Shown: positions 17,559 to 26,609, counted from the stretch's first letter. The stretch is 64,000 nt of DNA from Prevotella sp. (GCA_017413085.1 JAFPVC010000061.1:158946-222945), one strand, 5' to 3'. Notes: generated by a model from the sequence alone, not told the origin. Translations and numbers: made by a program.

Positions 17559-17754
17559 TTTCTTCCGAATTTTGTTCAAACATAGATGGCGGACCATAGA
17601 TACAACGAATTTCCTCCTCCTCCTGTGGCGGGCCATACAGACGTGGAGCCCTTGCAGGATCTATCACTTTCCACAAAGTCCAAGCGCCAACTGTTGTTAT
17701 CGCTCCGACAATAACAGCTATTACGAGATATATTTTCTTTGTTATGCGTTTCAT
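17488..17754 (-). CDS. Small membrane-anchored peptide with twin YGPP motifs, candidate radical SAM substrate
   Basis: An 88-residue protein from ATG 17754. An N-terminal Lys/Arg patch and one hydrophobic helix (about residues 8-28) anchor or export it. The exposed part carries YGPP twice (residues 40-43 and 53-56), 13 residues apart, separated by an acidic run (QEEEEIRC). It then has a hydrophilic Glu/Lys/Gln tail. Duplicated aromatic-Gly-Pro-Pro motifs beside a SPASM enzyme are what a modified precursor would look like. No family function is known to me. The last 23 residues are encoded by DNA that also encodes the enzyme's start. It begins 29 bp after the upstream lipoprotein gene. Confidence 0.7.
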   Translation of the reverse strand: MKRITKKIYLVIAVIVGAITTVGAWTLWKVIDPARAPRLYGPPQEEEEIRCIYGPPSMFEQNSEENDSGAQKVDSIREKQENQQRKKE

Positions 17755-17783
17755 ACCTTTATTATTTACAGACACAAGACATA

Positions 17784-18386
17784 TCAGTTTCCCTTCACAT
17801 ATTCATCCATCTCCTGCAAGAGACTGTTGAAATTGTTTATGCGCCAGCTGTCATCCTCGTAGCGCATGGAGAGTTTAAGCGGTGTCACAGTCCCATAGTT
17901 GTGCAGTTCAAGGGTTACTGTTGCCACGCCCTTCTCTGCATCAATGCTTGCAACCTTGACTTTCTTTATTTTCAAATCGCCGTCATCCTGCGACATGCTC
18001 CAATAGTCGAAGTCAAAGAATCCCACTTCATCCTCCGACTCTGCATCCTTGTCATGCACTGCCTTCAATGCCTTGCGCCAAGCGTTTGTAGTGTAATTCT
18101 GTTCGAGTTTGGCGAAATCAGCAGACGTCTTTCTTTTTTTCACGGCTGCGTATATCTCCTTTACGCGTTCCACTATCTCTTCCTCCTGATTGACTTCGGC
18201 TTCCTCGTCAGCCTGCGCCTCGTCTGTTGCGGCAGCGGTTTTCATATTTGCAGCAGAGTCAGCAGACACGATGGAGTCGCTTCCAGCCGCCGCACTGTCG
18301 GTCTTGCCGCCACATGAAGAGAGCAACACGCATACACAAACTGCAAATGCCAATGGCAAAAAATGTCTCTTATCTGTAATATTCAT
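17784..18386 (-). CDS. Lipoprotein, first gene of the radical SAM operon
   Basis: A 200-residue lipoprotein with signal MNITDKRHFLPLAFAVCVCVLLSSC and lipobox LSSC-GG. After the lipid anchor comes a Ser/Ala/Asp/Glu-rich linker (about residues 26-70). A compact alpha+beta domain follows: VERVKEIYAAVKKRK, FFDFDYWSMSQDDGDLKIKKVKV, KGVATVTLELHNYGT and LKLSMRYEDDSWRINNF. The domain resembles the DUF3828/SnoaL-like folds of small Bacteroidota lipoproteins, but I cannot name a function. It is 29 bp from the YGPP peptide gene on the same strand, so it is probably part of that system, possibly as its receptor or display partner. Confidence 0.7.
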   Translation of the reverse strand: MNITDKRHFLPLAFAVCVCVLLSSCGGKTDSAAAGSDSIVSADSAANMKTAAATDEAQADEEAEVNQEEEIVERVKEIYAAVKKRKTSADFAKLEQNYTTNAWRKALKAVHDKDAESEDEVGFFDFDYWSMSQDDGDLKIKKVKVASIDAEKGVATVTLELHNYGTVTPLKLSMRYEDDSWRINNFNSLLQEMDEYVKGN

Positions 18387-18420
18387 GATAATGTTTTGTT
18401 TTGGTTGGTAATATTAACTT

Positions 18421-18452
18421 CAACTCTTCAATTTTTCAACTCTTCAATTTTC
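18421..18452 (-). repeat. Purine-rich octamer repeat before the radical SAM operon
   Basis: On the minus strand the sequence reads as repeats of GAAGAGTT and GAAAAATT, the same family as the tract before uppS. It lies in the 86-bp gap between the BspA-like gene end and the lipoprotein start. I could not find a clear promoter there. Confidence 0.7.
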
Positions 18453-18472
18453 ACTTTGAGCGAAGCAACGCC

Positions 18473-21001
18473 TTACGGATGTACAGGACGCACACTGCAC
18501 CCACGGTTACGCCCACCGTAACGACCGCCGCCGCGGCCCACGGAATCCGAGCCGAAGTACGCGTACCACGCGCTGCTCGGGTAGTTCTCGTCGAGCGAAG
18601 CCAACCTGTAGTAGCCATACATGCTTTGGACGTAGAGGTACGCGTCTTCGCGAAACCCGGCAGCAGGAAGAAAAATGTGAGCATCACTAAGCGAATAAGT
18701 GGCAGATGTCGTAACAGTGCTACCTTGGGTCTTCTTCACGCCCATATCGTCAGGATTTTTTACCTTATATACTATGTAACCTGAGCCTTTACTGTTGTAG
18801 TTCGTTGTCCACTCCCAATAACAACTGTCGCGGAGTGCACTTAGCTCATTATATGTAGGCATGCGCCATGCACCGCCCCAGTTAGCAGCAGCGGCATCGT
18901 CGGCAATCTCAAGGGTTGTAAGGTTGTCTACTGTGCCGTAATCACTATCTATATTGTACTTGGTTAGAGTGGTTTGACTACCGTTGCACCATTTGTAGTT
19001 TTCCCAACTATAGTTATCCTTCGGTTCCGTCTCACCCCATGCGAAGTAAGCTCCATAGTTTTCAGGGTTCTCCGCACCTATGTTGCATTTTGCCCACTTG
19101 ACTGACAGCCCGAGGTCAACGTATTCATGGCCTTCCGCTGTCTGACCGTCTGTCTGCGAAGAGCCGCCATTCAGGTACATATTCACAATCATGTTGGCAT
19201 CGGCCATGGTAATATCATTGTCGCCATTCACGTCGGCAGTCGTCACGTCGAAGTCCAACGGTTTGGTGGTGGCGAGGTAGTAGTTGACCACCATGTTGGC
19301 GTCTGCCATGGTAATAGAACCGTCGTGGTTCACGTCGCCAGGCTGGTAAGTCTCCACGTTGGCATCAGGATTCTCTATCACTACTGCCGTGCCGGCCACA
19401 GGCGTGAGCGTTGTCGTTGTTGTACCGGACAGTTCCTTACCTGAGAAAGATACACTTATTTTGCAGAAGGTATTAACGGTGCCGTAGTATGCTGTGCGCG
19501 ATGGTGCGGTCACCTTGTATCCCTCTGCCGGAGTGAAGCCGCCGAGAGTCTGGAAGCACTGCTTCGTTCCATTCACACTGAGCTTTGAGTTCTCACCACC
19601 GACTTTCAGTGTGGTACGGTAGTAGATTGCCGTTGTTCCTGTTAGTCCTATACGACCAGTATTATACTCCCTACCCTGCACACCATAGTTGTCTGCGGTG
19701 ACGTTCACCGTTACCTTACCGTCGATGTCGAGGGTGTTGCTGCTGGTATTGTTCATCACAATACCGTTGCCGCCAGCGGTGACGTTGAGCGTACCTGTGC
19801 CACCGATTACCACGTTGCGTGAGTTTGCGAATACGCCTGTGCCTGCGGCAGATGAAATGCTACAGTCGCCCACCACGTTTATGCGAAGCGTGTCGAGGGT
19901 GGTACGCAGTGCATAGCCGCCTGCCACTGTCATCTCCGTTATGCTGGCATCTTCCAGATACAGTGTCTTTGTCCTATTGTCGTATGATACCTTGCCCGTA
20001 ACGCCGGGGATGGCGGTGAGGTCCTTGCTGTTTATAGTCGTTATTGATGTTTCCGCCAACTTGACATCAAAGGTATCTACCTTAGTAAAGTAGCCAGTTT
20101 CAGGGTTGGCATATTTCGCATCCGTCATTGATATCAATGTGCTGTATTCTAAGGCTCCACTCAACTCATAACAGCCTTTAAACATATCCTTCGACACCAA
20201 GTTTATTCTCTGCCAATCATCGTTACAATATATTGTCGTAAGCGCCGAACAATACCAGAACATTTGACACATATCCGTCACGTTAGAGGTATTGAAACTT
20301 CTAAGGTCGAGATTCAAAAGCGACTCACAATAAAAGAACATGCCAAACATCTTCTTCACGTTAGAGGTATTGAAGTTGCTGACATTAAGGCTCGTAAGTG
20401 AGTAGCATTGATAGAACATACAACTCATATCCGTCACACTGGAGGTGTTAAAACTGCTAAGATCAAGACTTGTCAGTTGCTCACAACCATAGAACATGCT
20501 AATCATATCCGTAACGTTGGAGGTATCAAAATTACTAAGGTCAAGACTCTTAAGCGACTTACAAAAACTGAACATACTATGCATGTCCGTCACGTTGGAG
20601 GTGTTAAAACCGCTAATATCAAGACTTGTAAGCAACTCACAACCATAGAACATATTACTCATATCTGTCACACTTGAGGTGTTTAGATTTTCAATACCTT
20701 CTATCTTATGAAGAAACTTTATGTTTTCAAACCAACCGTGGCACGACAAAGGTCTTGCACTTGAAAATTCATCCATAAAACGCACAACCTTGATTTTGAA
20801 CCTAAAGGCACTCCACGGTTGCTCTGTTCCAGTATTCGACACTTCCCATGCATTTGTTTCCGGCAGTGTTCCCACGGTGAAACACAGTATGGAATCGTTT
20901 TCAATGTAAGCATAAGGGAAAGCTGGGTCGGCTTTAGCCCCTGTAAGCATTGTTACAAGCGCAAAGATTAGAAGGTAAATCCTCTTTGTTTTAGTTTTCA
21001 T
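18473..21001 (-). CDS. BspA-type leucine-rich repeat surface protein with dockerin and FISUMP domains
   Basis: A secreted protein of 842 residues. After the signal peptide (ends near LTGAKA) come about seven BspA/DUF285-type repeats (about residues 90-290) built on the pattern SLDLSNFNTSNVTDMxxMF. Then there is a beta-rich region (about 310-545). A dockerin type I-like pair follows (about 550-620) with calcium-loop sequences GDVNHDGSITMADAN and ADVNGDNDITMADAN. The C-terminal FISUMP domain starts at YVDLGLSVKWAKCNIGAENP. BspA repeats in relatives bind host or matrix proteins, and FISUMP domains are found in fibre-associated proteins. A partner cohesin is not visible here. It is expressed from a strong promoter with a 150-nt leader. 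Confidence 0.85.
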   Translation of the reverse strand: MKTKTKRIYLLIFALVTMLTGAKADPAFPYAYIENDSILCFTVGTLPETNAWEVSNTGTEQPWSAFRFKIKVVRFMDEFSSARPLSCHGWFENIKFLHKIEGIENLNTSSVTDMSNMFYGCELLTSLDISGFNTSNVTDMHSMFSFCKSLKSLDLSNFDTSNVTDMISMFYGCEQLTSLDLSSFNTSSVTDMSCMFYQCYSLTSLNVSNFNTSNVKKMFGMFFYCESLLNLDLRSFNTSNVTDMCQMFWYCSALTTIYCNDDWQRINLVSKDMFKGCYELSGALEYSTLISMTDAKYANPETGYFTKVDTFDVKLAETSITTINSKDLTAIPGVTGKVSYDNRTKTLYLEDASITEMTVAGGYALRTTLDTLRINVVGDCSISSAAGTGVFANSRNVVIGGTGTLNVTAGGNGIVMNNTSSNTLDIDGKVTVNVTADNYGVQGREYNTGRIGLTGTTAIYYRTTLKVGGENSKLSVNGTKQCFQTLGGFTPAEGYKVTAPSRTAYYGTVNTFCKISVSFSGKELSGTTTTTLTPVAGTAVVIENPDANVETYQPGDVNHDGSITMADANMVVNYYLATTKPLDFDVTTADVNGDNDITMADANMIVNMYLNGGSSQTDGQTAEGHEYVDLGLSVKWAKCNIGAENPENYGAYFAWGETEPKDNYSWENYKWCNGSQTTLTKYNIDSDYGTVDNLTTLEIADDAAAANWGGAWRMPTYNELSALRDSCYWEWTTNYNSKGSGYIVYKVKNPDDMGVKKTQGSTVTTSATYSLSDAHIFLPAAGFREDAYLYVQSMYGYYRLASLDENYPSSAWYAYFGSDSVGRGGGRYGGRNRGCSVRPVHP

Positions 21002-21158
21002 ACTCTTTTTGTTTATTGATTTATATTCTAAATATTCATGAATACCTATCTTATTGCCCCTGTCTTGATATCAGCTGTCCTCCATTTATACGACAATACT
21101 CTGCAACATCAGTGACCATTGACTGAAACGACTGCGTGTGACAATATGATTACGAGTA

Positions 21159-21188
21159 CAAAGTTACGAACTTTTTCTGAAACAGCAA
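21159..21188 (-). promoter_or_regulatory. Promoter of the BspA-like gene
   Basis: Minus-strand TTTG (21188-21185), 18 bp and TAACTTTG (21166-21159). The spacer reads GTTTCAGAAAAAGTT, nearly identical to the promoter at 23.9 kb. Confidence 0.65.
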
Positions 21189-21345
21189 AATAATTGCGTT
21201 GTTTTCCAAGAAAATGACTCACGCAGATTGTAAGGGATTGTAAGGGATGATTGTATCTCCCACAGATATATTGATTTAACCACTCGCACAGATACCGCAG
21301 ATACCACAGATTTTTCGTTGACGAATTCGCAGTATCGATAATATA

Positions 21346-21455
21346 GTGAAAATGAAAAGTGAAAAGTGAAAAGTGAAAAATACGTTGGTGACATAGACTT
21401 GATGATAAGTCTAAACGTAACCTGTATTCTTCACTTTTCACTATTCACTTTTCAC
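21346..21455. repeat. Long inverted repeat made of GTGAAAA heptamers
   Basis: Left arm 21346-21384 (GTGAAAA units) pairs with right arm 21423-21455 (TTTTCAC units). Inside, ACGTT/AACGT and AGACTT/AAGTCT form a nested hairpin. It lies between the two dockerin/FISUMP genes. A second element of this design occurs at 34.4 kb. The rest of 21189-21345 holds only a short direct repeat (TTGTAAGGGA). Confidence 0.75.
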
Positions 21456-21482
21456 TCCTCGCATAGCGAGGTCCTGCAAGTC

Positions 21483-23669
21483 TTACGGAAGTACCATACG
21501 GACGGGTCTATAATCATATATCATAGACCATTGATTAGTTAAAGTAGTTTCACATCTTATTTCTCCATTTGGTCCAGCTTTTTCCAGGCCTCCCCAATAT
21601 CTACAATACCCTTTATAATATTCATAAACGGAATAGCCTTCATACTTATTATGTTCATACTTTACAGTTACATCAACAGCTGGCAAGAAAATGCTATTAC
21701 CGTTTAGGGGGCTCACAACCTCAAAGCCCTCACAACCGTTATACTTTGAGTTTCCTTTTTCAAACCACTCCCAATCACAACAATGTTCAAGTTCCCACCA
21801 TTCTTTATATTCAGGTTCACGCCATGCGCCTCCCCAACTAAACTCAGCCATATATCTATAATCATATTCACTACCACTTTCATAAGATCGTAATGCACCT
21901 ACATTGCAGGTTGCCCACTTTACCGACAGACCGAGGTCTACATACATGTGACCATTGGCTGGGTCGGTGTACTCCTGCATTCCTGCACCACTGAGGAACG
22001 AATTCACTATTTGGTTGGCATCAGCCATGGTAACAGCAGGATTGCCATCATCGTCGTAATCGTCGTTCACGTTGGCAAGGTGAATGAGGAATCCCTCTGG
22101 CTTCTCCACTGCAAGGTAGTAGTTCACCACGGCATTGGCATCAGCCATGGTAATTGCACCATCTTGGTTCACGTCACCGAGATAGCTTGGCAATGCCGAG
22201 AATATACGATACAACTTGGCTGACGTATTGCTGATTTTACAATAAACTCCTGGAACTTCGGAAATTTCCATAGATGCAGTATCCCCATTTACGACAAACT
22301 GCGTGCTATTGAGTTTATAACTCTGACTTAAACTTGAACTAATTCTCAGATATATATTACCACCCAGAGAAAACTGCTTTCCGCTGACGGGTGCCACCGA
22401 CATTTCCACTCCATACATCTTGCCTTGCTGGAATTTATCACCGCGTTCCAGTTCTTTTCCTCCTACTTCAAACCACTTTATCTCATTCACCAGACAGTCT
22501 TCACCCTGAAAATGCTCCTTGGCATTTGCCTCCAGCAATGCACCGGCGGCTTTTGCTCCAGCTGCCGTAGCAATCTCCCACTGTGGTTCTTCTCCTATTA
22601 CCGGAGCGGTGATGTTTTCTTTTACCTCGCGTATATATGCACCGCCCTCAGGTGTGGGCACAGGATAAGTGAACACGAAGTCTTGCTTACTTGCTGTTGC
22701 GCCAGCCACTTTAAAATTTTGCGTTACGTAAGTGCCATCTCTCCATATATATGCTTTGACATCATCAGCAAACTTATAATTATCCTTCAATTCCACCGTG
22801 AAACGTATACCGAGATTATTACCTGCGTATCCCTCGTAATTTTCCCATATTTTACCGTACATGTTATATTCCACGTTTACTGACTTCACACCTTTAGTAG
22901 AACTTGTCACATTGTAGTCGGCAGGTACGAAGTCAACTGGCCATGCGTAGTTGTTGATATATATATATTTTAGAGTTGTACTTATCGTAACCCACTCGTT
23001 CTTCACGCTGCTGCCGTTGGCATCATATACTGTTCCATTCTTAACATACACTCCGTATGGGTCTGTGAAAATCTGACCATCATTGAGGATAATGCTCTTA
23101 AGATTGTGGAAGCACTCCTCCAAACCCCGAACCTTGACTTCTGTGCTGGCATCAGATACACTCATCTTCGTTTTACTGTTGCTGCTCTGCACACCGTAGT
23201 TTGTGGTGCCGTCGAGCGTCAGTTTAATTCCATTGTATATATGAAGGTTGTTATCCTCCTCAGAAGACATTGTTATAGCAGTACCAGCATTGATAGAGAG
23301 AACATCCTCACCAGAACTAAAACCAAATATTTCCAACGAACCAGTGCTAACTATTCCTGAGCTATTTGAAATGAGCTTACTGTTACCTTGCACTCCGATT
23401 TGGAGTTCTGGCATTTCGCTGTATACAGCAGCCTGACCATAACCATTGTTAGCCGTTGCAGTAATCGTGGCGTTTTTTATATAAAGCCTATTGACGTTAG
23501 GAACAAACGTTACCGTGCCGTTATCGACGGGTATGTTAGTCCTGTTATCATCAGTCACTTGCACGCCGGCGACCCACAAATTATACTTCTCTGCACTGAC
23601 GTTCATGGCCGTTGCCACGAGCAATAAGAATAAGAGGCATATCCGCCTCAACATGTTTACATTTTTCAT
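21483..23669 (-). CDS. Secreted dockerin/FISUMP surface protein
   Basis: A secreted protein of 728 residues with signal peptide ending at VSAEK. The N-terminal 250 residues are Asn/Ser-rich beta strands (IKNATITATANNGYGQ, LHIYNGIKLTLDGTTNYGVQSS) that look like a beta-helix or carbohydrate-binding region. A middle domain follows. A dockerin-like pair (about 495-570) has GDVNQDGAITMADAN and then a second loop interrupted by extra acidic residues (ANVNDDYDDDGNPAVTMADAN). A shortened FISUMP domain starts near residue 576 (YVDLGLSVKWATCNVGA). It shares domain order and close sequence with the 842-residue neighbour but has no BspA repeats. A role in attachment or fibre handling is plausible. Ligands are unknown. 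Confidence 0.8.
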   Translation of the reverse strand: MKNVNMLRRICLLFLLLVATAMNVSAEKYNLWVAGVQVTDDNRTNIPVDNGTVTFVPNVNRLYIKNATITATANNGYGQAAVYSEMPELQIGVQGNSKLISNSSGIVSTGSLEIFGFSSGEDVLSINAGTAITMSSEEDNNLHIYNGIKLTLDGTTNYGVQSSNSKTKMSVSDASTEVKVRGLEECFHNLKSIILNDGQIFTDPYGVYVKNGTVYDANGSSVKNEWVTISTTLKYIYINNYAWPVDFVPADYNVTSSTKGVKSVNVEYNMYGKIWENYEGYAGNNLGIRFTVELKDNYKFADDVKAYIWRDGTYVTQNFKVAGATASKQDFVFTYPVPTPEGGAYIREVKENITAPVIGEEPQWEIATAAGAKAAGALLEANAKEHFQGEDCLVNEIKWFEVGGKELERGDKFQQGKMYGVEMSVAPVSGKQFSLGGNIYLRISSSLSQSYKLNSTQFVVNGDTASMEISEVPGVYCKISNTSAKLYRIFSALPSYLGDVNQDGAITMADANAVVNYYLAVEKPEGFLIHLANVNDDYDDDGNPAVTMADANQIVNSFLSGAGMQEYTDPANGHMYVDLGLSVKWATCNVGALRSYESGSEYDYRYMAEFSWGGAWREPEYKEWWELEHCCDWEWFEKGNSKYNGCEGFEVVSPLNGNSIFLPAVDVTVKYEHNKYEGYSVYEYYKGYCRYWGGLEKAGPNGEIRCETTLTNQWSMIYDYRPVRMVLP

Positions 23670-23755
23670 TATTTTGACTTTGTTATTATTTTGTTTGTTT
23701 TCTATTTTATGAGTAATTACATGGACATTATATGTTTATATGAAAACGCAAAGCA

Positions 23756-23790
23756 TCCGCACACATGGCTACATGAGCCACGTATGCGGA
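23756..23790 (-). other. Hairpin in the 5' leader of the dockerin/FISUMP gene
   Basis: Arms 23756-23770 and 23776-23790 pair over 15 bp with a 5-nt loop. The two mismatches become G-U pairs only in the minus-strand RNA, which is the leader of the 21.5-23.7 kb gene (predicted start of transcription near 23884). Confidence 0.5.
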
Positions 23791-23890
23791 CACATCCGTT
23801 TATTCTTCTCTTCTAATAAATAATAACATAGAAAACATTGTTGTTCTCCTGTTTTATTCGTTTTATCTGTTTTATTCGTTTTCCTGAGTG

Positions 23891-23921
23891 CAAAGTTACT
23901 AACTTTTTCTGAAACCGCAAA
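23891..23921 (-). promoter_or_regulatory. Promoter of the dockerin/FISUMP gene
   Basis: Minus-strand TTTG (23921-23918), 19 bp and TAACTTTG (23898-23891), an exact consensus match. The spacer GGTTTCAGAAAAAGTT is shared with the BspA-like gene promoter. The leader is about 215 nt. Confidence 0.7.
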
Positions 23922-24018
23922 GGAAAAGAGCATTTTTCTATTTCACCTATTATATGTTTTCTGTCCCTCACCGCCACGGTGGATGAAACATTTTTAAAAA
24001 TGATGTGCAACAGTATTC

Positions 24019-24050
24019 TTTGGCTGACATATATATTATTAGTAAATTTG
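24019..24050 (+). promoter_or_regulatory. Promoter of the GH10 xylanase gene
   Basis: TTTG (24019-24022), 20 bp and TAAATTTG (24043-24050). It is divergent from the promoter at 23.9 kb, about 100 bp away. Confidence 0.65.
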
Positions 24051-24098
24051 CATCGCTAAAAAAGAAACGTGAAACTAACTATCCATAAAACATCTACA

Positions 24099-26456
24099 AT
24101 GAAGAAAACATACTTGCTTTTGCTTGCTGCCTGTATGCTGAAACCAGCGATGGCACAAGAGAAATTTGAACTGGGGAAACCCAACAATTCCAATTACCGC
24201 TACCTGGACGACTACCAGGCTCTCAAAGACTACATCGACTATTCCAAGTATCCGAACTTCAAGCTCGGTGCCGGTACGACAGTCAGCGACTATCTCTACA
24301 ATTCCACGTTCAAGAATCTTATCAACAAAAACTTCACCGAGACCGTTGCCGGCAATGCCATGAAGATGGCAAGTTGCGTGGATGCCAAAGGCAACATGAA
24401 TTTCTCGACTGTGAAGAGCTACGTAAAGGCTGCAACCGATGCCGGCCTCAATGTCTACGGCCACACCCTTGCATGGCATTCGCAACAGCCAAAGGCCTGG
24501 CTGCTGAAGCTCGTTGCCGACAAACCCGCACCGGAACTGGAAGACGCTGACTTTGAATTCTGGGAAACGGTTGCCAGCAAGGACTACCGTGTCACCAAGA
24601 ACGTAGGCTGGACTTCAGACCAGACAAAATATAACTTCTCCATCAGTTTCGACGCAACCAACGGACTCAAGGTTACGACCAACAAGTCTTATTCATGGGA
24701 AGTGCAGTTTGATGCCATGTCTGACATCATGCTCCAGACAAACAAGAGCTATAAGATGACCATAACCATAAAGGGTTCTAAGTCTGGTCACGTGAACGGC
24801 ACGCTCGGCAACTTTAATGGCGGTGCAAGTTTCGATGCGTCGTTCACTACGCAGTGGAAAGACGTGGAAATGACCATCAAGCCTACCATGGAGAGCAGTC
24901 TCATACTTATGCACATACCGAGCTACGTCGGCAACGTGTATATCAAGTCCATCAAGTTTGAGGAACTGAAGAAAGGCAAGACCATCAACGAGGAGCGCCG
25001 CTGCATGAAGGCACATGCCACCGCAAGGCAGGCAAACGTGTGGGACAACCAGATATGGCTGGTGCCGGGTTCGTTCTCTTCCGGCGCAAGCTATGTGTTC
25101 AAGGCTGACGTGCGTGCCGACAAGGCTGCATTCGCATCAACACAGATTCACTCTACCCCAGGCAGTTTCGTCGACGGCAATGCATTTGGCAACATATACT
25201 TCACCCCGGAATGGAAGACCATCACCGTCAGCGGAAAGTTTGCAAAAGCCGGCCAGAGCATAGCCTTCAACCTAAGCGAACTGGCAGAGGAAAACAACTA
25301 TTACTTCGACAATGTGAGCCTGAAGATAAACGGAACGGAGAAGATGAGGAACGGCGACTTTGAAGGTACCAACGTCAGCACATTCAAGGCAAAGGAATAT
25401 GGTGGAGGCCCCGTTGCCCCAACGATTGTAGACAACCTCACCTACGTCTATGTGCCAGGCACCATCCCCTTGTCACAGCAGGAGCGTCACGACACTCTCG
25501 TTTATGCCATGGACAAATGGATAAAGGGCATGATGACAGCCTGTGGCGGAAAGGTAAAGGCATGGGACCTCGTCAATGAGGCCATTTCCGGCGGTGGTAA
25601 CGACGGTTCTGACAACTACGTGCTGCAGGGCAACAATCCAAACGGCAACCCCGATGCCACATGGGACGTGGGTGGCGATGCCTTCTTCTGGCAGGACTAC
25701 ATGGGTTCACTGGAATACGTGCGTCAGGCATGCCGCCTGGCACGCAAGTATGGCCCGGAGGACATAGTGCTCTTCATCAACGACTACAACCTTGAGTCTG
25801 ACTGGGACGACAACAAGAAGCTCAAGTCGCTCATCAACTGGATAAAGAAATGGGAGGCCGACGGAGTTACCAAGATTGACGGTATCGGCACGCAGATGCA
25901 CATATCATACTATGAGAAGAGCAGCACACAGAGCAGCAAGAAAAGTGCCATCACCAACATGTTTAAGCTCATGGCAAAAACTGGCAAGTATGTGCGTGTC
26001 AGCGAACTGGACATGGGCTATGTGGATGCCAACGGCAACGCCATATCTACAAACAACATGACAGAGGCACAGCACAAGAACATGGCAAACTTCTACGAAT
26101 GGATAATAAAGGAGTTCTTCCGTCTTGTCCCCGTGGATCAGCAGTGGGGTATATGCCAGTGGTGTACCAACGATGCTCCTGCAGGTGGAAATGCATGGCG
26201 CAAAGGCCAGCCTGTAGGTATCTGGGATTTGAACAACTACCGCAAGCATGCCTATGCAGGATTCGTGCGCGGACTCGGCGGAGTGGTCTACACAGCTCCT
26301 GACGGTGTTGACGGCATAGAAGCCGACGAACCTGCTGACATCGACACCTCGAAAGGCATATACAACATCAACGGAATGCCGCTGAAGGCAACATCTCTTG
26401 ACAAACTGCCGTCAGGACTTTACATAGTAAACGGCAAGAAAATAGCAATAAAATAA
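24099..26456 (+). CDS. GH10 endo-beta-1,4-xylanase with internal carbohydrate-binding insertion
   Basis: An exported retaining xylanase of 785 residues from ATG 24099 (signal MKKTYLLLLAACMLKPAMAQ). An in-frame ATG 30 bp upstream is less suitable. The (beta/alpha)8 barrel is split. GHTLAWHSQQPKAW (from residue 121) ends the first part. About 300 residues of beta-sandwich sequence with two binding-module-like units (each with an NYYFDNVSLKI or VYIKSIKF closing strand) follow. The barrel resumes near residue 448. The catalytic acid/base is Glu494 in DLVNEAIS and the nucleophile is Glu636 in VSELDMGY. This split design is known from xylanases of rumen Prevotella. The C-terminus ends GLYIVNGKKIAIK, a recurrent tail also on the giant protein at 57 kb. 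Confidence 0.93.
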   Translation: MKKTYLLLLAACMLKPAMAQEKFELGKPNNSNYRYLDDYQALKDYIDYSKYPNFKLGAGTTVSDYLYNSTFKNLINKNFTETVAGNAMKMASCVDAKGNMNFSTVKSYVKAATDAGLNVYGHTLAWHSQQPKAWLLKLVADKPAPELEDADFEFWETVASKDYRVTKNVGWTSDQTKYNFSISFDATNGLKVTTNKSYSWEVQFDAMSDIMLQTNKSYKMTITIKGSKSGHVNGTLGNFNGGASFDASFTTQWKDVEMTIKPTMESSLILMHIPSYVGNVYIKSIKFEELKKGKTINEERRCMKAHATARQANVWDNQIWLVPGSFSSGASYVFKADVRADKAAFASTQIHSTPGSFVDGNAFGNIYFTPEWKTITVSGKFAKAGQSIAFNLSELAEENNYYFDNVSLKINGTEKMRNGDFEGTNVSTFKAKEYGGGPVAPTIVDNLTYVYVPGTIPLSQQERHDTLVYAMDKWIKGMMTACGGKVKAWDLVNEAISGGGNDGSDNYVLQGNNPNGNPDATWDVGGDAFFWQDYMGSLEYVRQACRLARKYGPEDIVLFINDYNLESDWDDNKKLKSLINWIKKWEADGVTKIDGIGTQMHISYYEKSSTQSSKKSAITNMFKLMAKTGKYVRVSELDMGYVDANGNAISTNNMTEAQHKNMANFYEWIIKEFFRLVPVDQQWGICQWCTNDAPAGGNAWRKGQPVGIWDLNNYRKHAYAGFVRGLGGVVYTAPDGVDGIEADEPADIDTSKGIYNINGMPLKATSLDKLPSGLYIVNGKKIAIK

Positions 26457-26609
26457 TTGTTCTATTTCTCCACTATCAAGAAAACTCATTTTAAGCGCAA
26501 GAAACGAAGTTGGCGGACACGCACCCCACAGAAGGGGGCAAATCGCGCAGAGGCACCTTAAAACGCATTCTGAAGGGTCGGCATTTTCTTGAAAATGGAA
26601 GAAAATACT

